Assembly (NCBI RefSeq): GCF_000188695.1
Contig: NW_004754917.1
Coordinates: 1,139,941 to 1,163,514 of the forward strand
Direction of reading: 5' to 3'
Length of the DNA stretch: 23,574 nt
Source of the DNA: Salpingoeca rosetta
Lineage: Eukaryota > Opisthokonta > Choanoflagellata > Craspedida > Salpingoecidae
In this document: positions 1 to 21,082 of the stretch, in pieces
Layout of the letters: each line of letters starts with the position of its first letter
How positions within the stretch are numbered: the first letter of the stretch is position 1
Made by a program: the position numbers and the translations under genes
Notes under the pieces: model-generated
What the model saw: the letters and a program-made list of their open reading frames with translations, nothing else
Database searches by the model: none
Told to the model about the DNA's origin: nothing

Positions 1-8
1 GAATTTGC

Positions 9-62
<54 letters not shown>

Positions 63-194
63 TGTGTGTCTGTGCCTCCTCTGTCGCTTCGCGCAACAGC
101 ACAGACCCGCCCGTGCACAGACATTCCTCATTTGTTGGCAGCATATGCATTCCACGTGGTTCATCATGATTCACATGATGTCATTCATGTGCAG
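1..194 (+). other. Intron of CDKAL1 with (TG)n tract
   Basis: The stretch holds a (TG)n microsatellite at about 10-69 and ends in TGTGCAG at 188-194, the acceptor for the first visible CDKAL1 exon. No coding match is seen in it. Confidence 0.75.
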
Positions 195-465
195 GCGAAA
201 CCGAAGAGGACTTCCAAGAGACCATGGATTTGTGCGAAAAGTACAAATTTCCCTCGCTGTTCATCAACCAGGTGTGGCCATGTGTGTGTGTGTGTGTGTG
301 TGTGCGGTCATGTATGTTTTGTGTATTTCACTCGCTGACGAGGTATACCGCTCTGGCGCCACAGACATCTCTCACGCACCTCATTATTGTCATGTGTGCA
401 GTTCTTTCCTCGGCCAGGCACACCTGCTGCCCGCATGGAGAGAATTGATCCCCGCGACGGTACAC

Positions 466-550
<85 letters not shown>

Positions 551-1327
551 GGTGGTGGTGGTGGTGGTGGTGGTGGTGGTGGTGGTGGTGGTGGTGGTGG
601 TGGTGGTGGTTGTGATTGAGCTGACAATTACAAATACACACACATAAGCACTCACATACGCACACACATACGCACACACACACGCACACACACACACGCA
701 CACACGTACGCATGCGTACATCTCATACGGCCGCATCTGCTTTCCTTTTTGTTCAGGTGAAGAAGCGAACGAAGCGGTTGAGCGAGCTGTTCCAGTCCTA
801 CCTTCCTTATGAACACAAGGTACGAGCGCAATCACGCACACGCACACATGCACACACGCACACGCACACATGCATCTCATGCGTATGTGTTATCCCTTGT
901 CTCTGCCTCACCACTCACCGCCAATTATTTTTTCCGCTTCCTCATTGCACGCACACACACACACATACACACACACATACACACACACACATACACACAT
1001 ACACACATACACACATACACACATACACACATACACACATACACACATACACACACACACCGCCCGCCGCAGCTTGGGCAGCGGCAGCGGGTGCTGGTGA
1101 CGGACGTCTCCACGGATGGTAACTACTTTGTTGCGCACAACAAGAGCTTCGACCAGGTGCTTGTGCCGCGCCGGCCAGAGATCATGGGCAAAATGATCAC
1201 TGTCGACATCACAGCAACGGGGAAACACTTTTTGGTGCGTAACACTTGTGTGTGTGCGTGTGTGTATGTGTGTGTGTGTGCGTGTGTGTCTGTGTACGTC
1301 TGTGTTTGTCTGTCTATCTCTTTGCCC

Positions 1328-1393
<66 letters not shown>

Positions 1394-1798
1394 GTCTATC
1401 TATATGCAAATGTACTGGTGTGCATGTGATGGTCGTCGACGCAATGCACCAGTGTTCAGCGACAGCTGCGTGGAATCCTATCGAGGATGCTTGCGCACCA
1501 CCAGACAACATCCGTACTCATCATCACACACACGCGTGCCCCTCGTCACGCCCTCACTGACGCTGCATGCTTTTCCCTCACACGTTTGCTTGCTTTTGCA
1601 CATCGTAAGATGGGGCGTGTGGTTGAGGAATCTGTCTCTGCGGCACAATTACCATCATCAACATCATCATCAAGATTGCCGACGTCAACATCAGCATCAC
1701 CATCAGCGTCCGCGCTGCTGCGGGCGGTGAAGCATGTGGCCCTTGCTCTTCTTCTTCTCGTTACCTTTGACATTCTGCGAAAGCACCTGTTCTCGTAG
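195..1798 (+). CDS. CDKAL1: CDKAL1-like threonylcarbamoyladenosine tRNA methylthiotransferase, 5'-partial
   Basis: CDKAL1 is a radical-SAM iron-sulphur enzyme that adds a methylthio group to t6A37 of tRNA-Lys(UUU), giving ms2t6A, and is anchored in the ER membrane by its C-terminus. Only the 3' exons lie here: 195-271, 402-458 (end uncertain), 757-819, 1073-1234 and 1610-1798. They encode [11 protein letters not shown] and [23 protein letters not shown] (end of the catalytic barrel), [21 protein letters not shown], a TRAM domain ([28 protein letters not shown]) and a Ser-rich linker ending in a hydrophobic anchor ([20 protein letters not shown]). Residue order matches animal CDKAL1 as I know it. 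The first codon is split, so the exon at 195 follows a phase-1 intron. The join between 402-458 and 757-819 is out of phase with the best-looking donor (see findings). The radical-SAM CxxxCxxC exons lie upstream of the window. Other methylthiotransferases (CDK5RAP1, MiaB) lack the membrane tail. Confidence 0.9.
468..611 (+). repeat. Compound (ATG)n(GTG)n microsatellite in CDKAL1
   Basis: About 23 ATG units (468-536) change abruptly to 25 GTG units (537-611). The tract lies just after the exon at 402-458, at a candidate GTACAC donor (460) followed by six bases, and a second GT donor in the right phase sits exactly at the ATG/GTG border. Confidence 0.95.
632..712 (+). repeat. Imperfect (CA)n tract
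   Basis: CA-rich repeat with CATACG interruptions in the same CDKAL1 intron, about 45 bp before the acceptor at 756. Confidence 0.9.
950..1061 (+). repeat. (CA)n and 8-bp ACACACAT repeat
   Basis: CA repeat with a regular 8-bp higher-order unit (ACACACAT) through about 985-1050. It lies directly upstream of the CDKAL1 acceptor at 1072, where CCGCCCGCCGCAG must serve as the polypyrimidine tract and acceptor. Confidence 0.9.
1243..1390 (+). repeat. (GT)n followed by (TCTG)n in a CDKAL1 intron
   Basis: A GT-rich run starts 8 bp after the donor at 1235 and passes into a pure TCTG tetranucleotide tract at 1328-1390 (about 15 units). The rest of this 375-bp intron (to 1609) shows no coding signal. 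Confidence 0.9.
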
Positions 1799-1984
1799 CA
1801 TCGCTGTGCCCATCCATCACCCGCAGCGCAATCGCACACGATCAACCACATGGTGTATTTGTTGATGCACTCTCTTTGTATGCAGGCTCTTCGTTGTGCG
1901 AACGTTTAGTGAGAAGATGACAAATACAAACAGGCGAGCGAGCGAAGGGCAGAAAGGCAGGCCACTTGCTTGCAAGCAACGAAC

Positions 1985-2065
<81 letters not shown>

Positions 2066-2399
2066 AAAGCAACAAACGACTATGGCACAAGCAACAAATC
2101 TAAGACACCCTCAACGAAGAAAGCTTGGAGAGGGGGGAGAGTGGGTGTCACCGCATCAACTTACGAACCCTCATCTCTTCATGATCTACAATCAACAGCA
2201 TGAAACACCACAGACAAAACAAAACCTGGTGGGTAACACCAAACGCACACACGCACACACGCACACACGCACACGCACACACGCACACACGCACACCACA
2301 CACACTCTCTCTCTCCTCCTACTTTCCCTTCTCTTCTCCTTTCCTTTCTCTCTTCTCTCCACTCCACTCCTCTTCTCGCTGATGTAAGTGTTGTTCTTC
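1799..2399. other. Intergenic region between convergent CDKAL1 and Arf GEF
   Basis: It holds the 3' UTRs of both genes. A (CA)n tract of about 38 units lies at 1987-2063, a CA tract at about 2243-2302 and a pyrimidine-rich CT stretch at about 2303-2375. I see no AATAAA and no additional gene. Confidence 0.7.
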
Positions 2400-5300
2400 T
2401 CAGCAGCTGCTGTCGGCCCATGAAAACGTCTTGACGCGAGCGCAAAGGCGGGTTGCGTCATGGATGGCGGAGATGACGGAATGGTCGTCAGGTGCAAAGC
2501 GGATGCTGCTTCCACTCTCCTTGTTGTGCAGGATGTACGTCTCTGGGCCGTGCTCCGTCTCCCTGTGCAGCGAGGAGGTGAAGAGGTCGAATGCCTTGCG
2601 GATGTGGTAGCGCCGCGAGGACCGCGCCTGCGACGCGACCAGCACCATGTCGTTGAAGATGAGCAAGGTGATGACGCGCTTCACCGCCGCCCCCTTCTTG
2701 GCACTGTCCTTCTTGCTGCGGTACAGCTCGCTCGCGTCCGCCGTCCGCACAAACTGGCGCGTCTCCGTGACGATGCTTGCAGGCACGTGGCCCGTGAGCC
2801 GTTGTTCCAGGTCCTCCACCTTGTTGGTGTGGTCGACGCAGCACTGGAACTCCTCGGCCTGGATGCGCGAGTAGATGCCCTCCAGCACATCGCGTGGGAC
2901 GTCCCCGCCGTCGTCAATCCCGCGGTTGTTGCGCACAAACTCGTTGAGCGTCATCTTGCGCACGTTGCTCGGGTTGTGCAGGTCCGTGTGCAGCATCATG
3001 ATGGAGAAGGCCAGGATGAAGGCCGTGTCCTCGTGGCAGAAGCACGTCGGGTTGCACGAGTGGTAGCGGTGCGCAAACGCCGCCATCACCCGCTCAATCT
3101 TCTGCGCCTCGCCCGGGATGCGGAAGGCGAGCAGGAACAGGCGCAGGCACACGTCAATCGCCGCGTTGGTGAAATCAAACGTGTTGGCATATGCCTGCAG
3201 GCATGCCTTGCTGCGGTCCTCGTCAGACCCGAGGAATTCGCCCAGCTTGGCGCGGCTGATGCCCGGCTCCTGGCACAAGAAGGACATGATCTCTGCAGCA
3301 GGCGGATGTGAAAAAAAAAAAAAAAAAGCACATGTGGCGTGAATGGCGCATTGACGTGAGACAACGACAAATCAGGCAGCCATACATACACAAGAAACAA
3401 GACCGTCGCGACACAACGAACAATAGCCAGGTAGGAATTCATGAAGCACAGCAACACAAGACTCACCCTGTGGGTCGTCGACAACGAGGCCGCACATCAT
3501 GAGGTCGTGGATGCCTTTGCTCGGGTTCTTGTTGAAGCGGTACATCGCCAGCCGCGCCAGCTCAAGCTCCGTCTGCACCCCGCCATGGTCGCGCAGGAAG
3601 CGTAAAGGAACACGAGGGATCACAAGATAGAAGCGGCAGCGTGAGCACGCACACACACACACACATGAACAAACACACACACACACACACACACACAAAA
3701 CAAACCAAAGAAGCAAACAACCAAGCAAACAAAACCATCCAACCACATGCAGACAGAGAAGAGAGTACACGCCACACAAAGCACCGACAACGCACCGCCT
3801 CTGCATCCGCCGACACCGGTTCGCTGACGGCCGAAAGCGACTTGATCGTCGCCGTCTTGGACGACGTCCCTGCTGCCGTGTCCGCGTCCACGTCCACGGC
3901 GGTGGTGGCGGACGCAGCATGCTCATCCGCGCCACCAATGTGGAAGTACTCCTGGTCAGCCATGCTGCCGTTCCCTGCCGTTGGCGCCGCTGTGGTCGTG
4001 CTCGCGTCCTCTGCCGGGGGCGAGAAGCTAATCTCAACAGACTTGCGCGCCGCCTTGTTCGCGCCGCTTGCACCGCTACCCCTTGCCCCTGCCGCTGTCG
4101 CTGTCTTTGTTGTCTTTGTTGTCTTTGTTGTCGTTGTCGCGGACGGCTTGGCTTCATCTGCCTGCATCTGCTGCTGCTTCTGCTTCTTCGCTGCGGCGAC
4201 GGCTGCGTCCTCGTCGGCCTCCTCGTGCCGCTCCTCCTGCCGTGGCAGCCGCCGCATCATCGCCGCCGTCAGCCGCCGCCCCCCATACGACGGCCGTCGC
4301 GCCATGCTCGCTGTCCGCCGCACGCCACCGGTCGACAGCCCTGCACCCATGGACGACACAGAGGGGTGCCCCACGCTGCGCAGGTGCGGCGATGCTGCCG
4401 TGCTGCCGCTGTTGCTGCCGCCAACGGCCTCCTCCCACAGCTCCCTGCTTGCCAGCGACGTGGTTGGCAGCCGCGGGCGGGCGTGGATGTCGCCGTGTCG
4501 AGGGTGCACCTTTGCGTTGAGCCGCTGCCTGTCCAGCGTGCGCCGCCGTCCGCGCTCGTTTGCCGTCGCCTTGACCTTGGTGAAGTGCCTGTTGACGACG
4601 CACCCGCGGTACCAGCGCTGAATCACCGCCGCCGCCACATCTCGCCGCCGGAGCTCCTCGTCACGCCCGCTGCCACCGGCCAACGTGCTGGCGGTGGCGC
4701 TGCTGCTGGTGATGGTGGTGGTGGTGCTGTTAGCGGTGGTGGTGTCGTTGTCGTCGTCGTCTTCGGAGTCAAAGCCCCACTGCTCATCATCGTCACCGCT
4801 TGTGCTGTAGAGGGACGGGTCCTTCACAAACGCATCAAACGGCAGCAGCGACTCCAGGCCCACGCCGTGCTGCAGCAGCACTGTGCGCAGATACGCGGAG
4901 AAGCGGTGCAGGCACGAGTTCTCCTCCTCCGTGCGCTGCACCTGTCCTTCCAGCTCGTACACCTGGTCGTTGAGCGTGGCGTTGCGCACAGCGAGCTGCT
5001 TGCACAGCACAGCCAGGTCGCCGTGCTTCTTCTTCCGCAGCACAACCGTTTTCAGCCGCGTGTCGTGGCTCCCGCCCTCATCGTCGCCCTGTGCATGCAG
5101 TGGCATAGACGTCGTGCGCGCATGTGTTTGTGTTCGTGTGCGTGTGCGTGTGTGTGTGTGTGTGCATGCGTGTGTGTGTGTGCACGTTGGCTTGCCATGA
5201 GAATCGCGGCAATGTCACCGCACTCACAGCAACAACAAACCAACAAAGTGCATGGCGGCAGCAGGGGCACACACATCATCTGAAAACTCGGAGAGTTGGG

Positions 5301-5676
5301 ACGTGGAGAGCTGACTAGCACGCCGGTTCTTCTCCGCAACAACGTCAGTGTGCTGTGGGGAAGAGAGTGTGTGCATGTGTGTGTGTGTGAAAGGGTGTGT
5401 GTGAGAGTGTGTGCATGTGTGTGTGAAAGGGTGTGTGTGAGAGAGTGTGTGCATGTGTGTGTGAAAGGGTGTGTGTGTGAGAGTGTGTGCATGTGTGTGT
5501 GTGAAAGGGTGTGTGTGTGTGTGTGTGTGTGTGAGTGTGTGACAGGGTGTGAGAGAGAGTGTGTGTGTGTGTATGTTAGGGTTGTCGCCATAAGCAATAA
5601 AGTGAAAAAGCCAGCGTGGCATAAAAGGAGCAGGTGAAGCCAACACATCAGTGCCCTAATACACGTGACCTGTGTC

Positions 5677-5768
<92 letters not shown>

Positions 5769-6359
5769 AGAACCTTTCGCCCCCTCCCGGGCCCCCGCAG
5801 GGTGTGACGACAACAACGATAATAACAGCCGCGTGGCGCCCACCTGCTGAATGCGAGCACGCAGGAGATTCTTCCAGTCTTTGGCCTCCAGAGGGCTCTT
5901 GCAATGAAGATACAACGTGCGATGCTGTGTTTGGATGCCAAGCCCACTCTGCACACGTTGTGTGTGTGTGTGTACTTGAGTGTGAGACGCGTGGGAAGAG
6001 AAATAGACAGACGGCGGCACTTGGAATACAAATATTGTAGAGCATGCAGCTGCACAGTTGCGCCGACAGAGCATGAGACAAGCGAGTTGTTCTTACGCCG
6101 GAGACAAAGGTGCTGCTGGGCCAATTGACACGGCACTCGTGCTCCTCTAGGACACGCGTGCCTTTGCCCAACACCATGCAGCCCTGGCAAGACACACACG
6201 AGTGCTTGTGAGCAAAACCACACAAGGGGGGGGGGGTCGCGCGACACAACCACACAGTCATCCATCGACTCTCTATGACTGATGACACAATACATCTTGA
6301 CCACTGTGCTGCGTTGTGTGTGTGTGTCTCGCTGTGTGTTTGTGTTTGTGTGTGTGTCT

Positions 6360-6441
<82 letters not shown>

Positions 6442-7010
6442 GTGTAAGTTTGGGTCGCTGTGTGTGTGTGTGTCTTTGTGTGGACCTCCTTACCTTTCTG
6501 GAGGTTGGAGCGCCAATGCGGGCCTCGCCCTCAGTGGTAAAGTAAGAGAGCATGGAGGACGTGGACGACAGTGGTGAGATGACAAAGTACCGCCGGCGCC
6601 ATGATCGCCGGTTCTGGCCCTGCGAACCATTGTGTCAAACACCAACAAGCATGCAAGCACGCAATTGAGAAGAGTAACAGTGACAGTGACAGTGACAGAG
6701 GAGAGGGCAAAGGAGGAGAGGGAGGAGGGTGAGGAAGACGGAGGGATGACAGCGGAACAAAAGAAAGCCGGGCAGCAAGCAACGAGCTGTTGTTTGCTGT
6801 TGTGCGATCGATGACATACACCCGCACAAACAAACTGCAAACCACACCACACCACAACTACAATGTCATAACCACAATGTCACAACCACAACAGCACACG
6901 TCGAACAATCGCACAGACGGAAGGAAGGACACCCAGAGCACCACCACACCACAGACACACCACACTCACAAACACACCTGCTTGTGGGCAAACCCGAGCA
7001 GAGACGCCAT
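2400..7010 (-). CDS. IQSEC: IQSEC/BRAG-like Arf guanine-nucleotide exchange factor (PH-coiled coil-IQ-Sec7-PH)
   Basis: Sec7 proteins of this family load GTP on Arf GTPases (Arf6 mainly for BRAG/IQSEC) at membranes. Exons in coding order: 7010-6978, 6619-6494, 6183-6097, 5948-5844, 5352-5275, 5088-3796, 3572-3467, 3292-2400; all joins keep frame and give 906 residues. PH1 spans about residues 1-117 (HKQGQNRRSWRRRYFVIS; the conserved Trp in EAKDWKNLLRARI). A coiled coil covers about 157-215, and an IQ motif (VIQRWYRGCVV) about 296-312, followed by a long basic, low-complexity linker. Sec7 runs about 575-761, with the glutamic finger in FRIPGEAQKIERVM (Glu at about 671) and motif 2 MMLHTDLHNPSNVRKM. 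PH2 is about 771-896 (ITLLIFNDMVLVAS). IQ-Sec7-PH is the IQSEC order; the N-terminal PH is extra. The start at 7010 has purine at -3 and G at +4. It is convergent with CDKAL1 and divergent from CCDC47. The least certain exon is the 11-codon first one. Confidence 0.9.
3311..3327 (+). repeat. A17 homopolymer (T17 on the coding strand of the Arf GEF)
   Basis: Read on the minus strand, this is a T17 run about 18 bases before the acceptor at 3293, so it is the polypyrimidine tract of the last intron of the Arf GEF gene. Its length is prone to slippage. Confidence 0.85.
3648..3697 (+). repeat. (CA)n tract in an Arf GEF intron
   Basis: Two CA runs broken by ATGAACAA lie in the 223-bp intron 3573-3795. 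On the coding strand they read (TG)n. Confidence 0.9.
5365..5520 (+). repeat. Minisatellite, four copies of a 38-40 bp GT-rich unit
   Basis: GAGTGTGTGCATG recurs at 5365, 5405, 5443 and 5481, each followed by a GT run and GAAAGGG. It lies in the Arf GEF intron 5353-5843, next to the acceptor of the exon 5352-5275. Confidence 0.9.
5676..5768 (+). repeat. (CAA)n microsatellite, about 31 units
   Basis: Pure CAA on the plus strand, hence TTG on the coding strand of the Arf GEF. It sits in the first quarter of the intron after the PH1 exon ending at 5844. Confidence 0.95.
6226..6236 (+). repeat. G11 homopolymer
   Basis: Eleven G residues in the Arf GEF intron 6184-6493, C11 on the coding strand, about 40 bp from the acceptor of the exon that starts at 6183. 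Confidence 0.9.
6312..6446 (+). repeat. Long interrupted (GT)n tract
   Basis: About 135 bp of GT repeats with CTCG, TTC and TTTG interruptions fill most of the Arf GEF intron 6184-6493. On the coding strand this is (CA)n. Confidence 0.95.
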
Positions 7011-7150
7011 CCTGGACTTCAATCGCGGACAAATGACCAAAGACATCCACCAATTATCACAACTGCACACAGGCAAGAGGAAGACAGACACACACGTTGC
7101 ACTTTCTCCTCTCTCGCGCACAAACACACTTTACTTTGGAGACGAGCAAG
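7011..7150. promoter_or_regulatory. Divergent promoter region between the Arf GEF and CCDC47
   Basis: Only 140 bp separate the two predicted start codons, which face away from each other, so both promoters and 5' UTRs must lie here or overlap upstream exons. A CCAAT pentamer is visible at 7050-7054 and a pyrimidine-rich stretch at about 7099-7115. There is no clear TATA box. Regulatory function is inferred from position alone. Confidence 0.5.
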
Positions 7151-11191
<4,041 letters not shown>

Positions 11192-11235
11192 CACACCCGC
11201 AACTTTGCCTTGCTTGCTCATGCATGTGTGTGTGT

Positions 11236-11281
<46 letters not shown>

Positions 11282-11740
11282 TGTGAGGGATTGAACAGCC
11301 ACAGCAACAACAGCAACAAATGGACATTGCATCAGCAACGATAGGCGACTGTCCTGCCGCGAATTTCAAACAGGCAGTGATGAGTCATCAGTGGCAGCGA
11401 TGCAAGCACGAGCCAGCGAAGCAATCAACAAGACAGAAGCGTGCAAGCAACACAACGCACAACGCAGTGCAGCAGTGCAATGTGGCTCCACACACACGCC
11501 CGCCATCATCATTCTTCCGTTGCCCTTCTCAAACCTCACGCAACAAGGCAGGAAGGAGCTGTCGTGTGTACCTGCACAAGTGGCCGCCTAACGCACGACT
11601 TGAAGTGTCCATCCTCAACATCTGATGTTGCTGCTGTTGGCGTGCTTCAACAGCCTAACAGCAAACAGCAACGCGTCTCTCCACAAGACTAGAGACGAGC
11701 CTTCGGCTTTCTTGCTGACCTCTCGTCACAGCCCTGAACC
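11192..11740. other. Intergenic region between CCDC47 and the Dispatched-like gene
   Basis: These 549 bp contain the CCDC47 3' UTR, a (TG)n tract at about 11224-11280 and the upstream region of the Dispatched-like gene. No further gene, clear TATA box or AATAAA is visible. Confidence 0.7.
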
Positions 11741-19582
<7,842 letters not shown>

Positions 19583-20149
19583 GGGCTTTCCACCACTGGC
19601 TTTGTTTGTTCGTTTGCTCGCTTGTTTGTCATCGTTTGCAACGGTTGCCGTTCTCAAGCCTTTGTAGGCAACGTTGACCAGTTCTTTCCTTCCGTTCTGA
19701 AATTGCCACCCCTCCCACTTCCTCATTTTGTTAGAGCTGGTGAGAAATGGCAAGTTATACGAAACAGCACGATGTTTGTGCCTCAGCGATGGTCAGTTCT
19801 CGCTTAATTTTCCTGTTTGTTTCTCTACACATCATCACATGGACAAAGTAAGAAAGCGAGAAGAAGCGGCGCATGCCAGTCACTCAGCGCACCACCTACT
19901 TTGTGCTAAAATGGCTGGCTTTTCATAAGAGTGACAGGTGACCTCTATAGTATGAGGTCTTGAGCAAAGTTTGGAACTTCAAACGCTGATTTCAAAGTTC
20001 TCGGTATGGATGCTTGCTGAGTCGGAAAAAGTTCATGAATGTCTTTCTGCCAGGCATATACGTAGACAATGGGAATCGAGGCAATATAACACATAGAGCC
20101 ATTCCCTTTCATCAAATGCTGCCCTCCATTCCATGCATCCAATGTGTCA
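19583..20149. other. Region downstream of the Dispatched-like gene
   Basis: It contains the 3' UTR of the Dispatched-like gene and AT-richer sequence. No convincing gene is visible. The base composition rises sharply to GC-rich at about 20150, where the Gag-like fragment begins. Confidence 0.6.
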
Positions 20150-20705
20150 AAGTCAGCGCTGAGCAGGATGCCAACCTCTTCTTCATCACCGTCGAGGCCA
20201 AGCTCATCGCCGCTGGCATCGACGCTGGCATCATCGCCGAGGGTGGTGCTGACCACCAAGGAGACGGGCAGGCTCCAGCAGCTGCCTCATCGCCGAGCCC
20301 AAGCACCCACGGTGCTTCGGGTCCCCGCACTCGCTCCCGCGCTCAACGCGGCCCGCGCCGCACTGGCGCCCGCCACGACGCGGGGGACCACGACGACGAT
20401 GACGACGACGAGGGCGATGGCGACGACCACGGCGCTCGCCCATCTTCCTCCTCTTCCTCTCTCCATTCTTCGGCCACTCCGAGCGGAGGAGCGCAGGTGG
20501 CGTCCCGAGCCTCTGGCCTGCTGGATCCCCGTGATCCACAGGTTGACGCAGCCATCTTCGCGTTCCTCCTTGGCGTCCTGACGGGACACCCGCTGCGGCT
20601 GGCCATCACCGACAACCGTGGCCGCTCCGGTGTGCTTGCGCTGCGCCGCCTCCGCGAGCGCTACATCCGCAGCGGCAAGGACCACGTCTGTGACATGTCG
20701 AACGT
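20150..20705 (+). pseudogene. Gag-like fragment of an LTR retroelement (opposite strand to the copia pol)
   Basis: A GC-rich open stretch on the plus strand, in a frame open from about 20014 to 20775, ends with DAAIFAFLLGVLTGHPLRLA followed by RGRSGVLALRRLRERYIRSG. This pattern (hydrophobic helix, loop, G-x-x-A-x-x-x-L-x-x-x-Y) is typical of the capsid-like part of copia/gypsy Gag proteins that precedes the CCHC knuckle. Upstream is low-complexity Ala/Ser/Asp sequence. No CCHC knuckle, protease or integrase follows on this strand: after about 20705 the sequence turns into GT-rich, LTR-like DNA and then the antisense 3' end of the copia pol. I infer a Gag interrupted by the neighbouring element. 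A host exon is possible, since GTAAGA at 20704 resembles a donor and CAG at about 20163 an acceptor. The true start is not clear; in-frame ATGs lie near 20035 and 20117. Confidence 0.45.
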
Positions 20706-21077
20706 AAGACAAGCAGAGGATGTGCGTGTGTTTGTGTGTGCGTGCGTTAGCGTAGTGGTATGCTCACTTGTCTGAGTGTGTTTGTGTGGGTTTACTGTGT
20801 GATGTGGAAGACAGACGGGAACAAGGATGAATGAACACAAGTGAAGCACTCCCGCATTGTGGCAGAAACAACAAAGAGATTGGACGAAGAACAACACGCA
20901 AACATATGCAATACCGCACTTTGTGTGGAAGCAACACACAGCTTGAACGAAGAAAACGGAAGTGTAACAACCACAGCAGAACCGGTTGGATTGCAGAACT
21001 ATTCATGCTGTCTCCAGCTTTCCGGACATAAGCAAACACATCCACATGCACATGACACGGACTCGTCTCTCCACACA
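20706..21077 (-). repeat. Candidate 3' LTR of the copia element (boundaries approximate)
   Basis: On the coding strand of the pol, the stop codon at 21085-21083 runs straight into a purine tract (GAGGGGG) followed by TGTGTGG at 21077. This is the layout of a polypurine tract and LTR start. About 370 bp of AT-richer non-coding DNA follows before the Gag-like fragment. The far end is not fixed: several TGTGTG positions between about 20721 and 20806 (plus strand) could be the inverted terminus matching CACACA at 21072-21077. The matching 5' LTR would lie beyond the window, so the direct-repeat test cannot be made here. Confidence 0.4.
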
Positions 21078-21082
21078 CCCCC

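Noticed and set aside
308..880. Long reading frames through repeats encoding poly-His, poly-Thr, poly-Val, poly-Met and Cys-Val or His-Thr repeats (here and in most other microsatellites).
   Set aside because: They are products of stop-free di- and trinucleotide repeats in introns or spacers; they match no family and cross well-supported splice sites.
3919..5283. Plus-strand frame of about 450 codons opposite the Arf GEF exon.
   Set aside because: It is antisense to the long exon encoding the coiled coil and IQ motif, and its composition is explained by the complementary coding sequence.
5365..5520. Regularly spaced repeats resembling a CRISPR array.
   Set aside because: The 'spacers' are themselves GT repeats, the genome is eukaryotic and the tract lies in an intron.
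19945..20259. Minus-strand 104-codon frame at the edge of the Gag-like fragment.
   Set aside because: Half of it is antisense to the GC-rich fragment and the rest shows no recognisable domain. I cannot support it as a gene.
20741..20775. tRNA-like stretch TTAGCGTAGTGG (a good match to a pol III A box) followed by a small potential anticodon stem.
   Set aside because: No B box or acceptor stem can be found in the following 60 bp, so it is not a tRNA gene. A decayed SINE head cannot be excluded.
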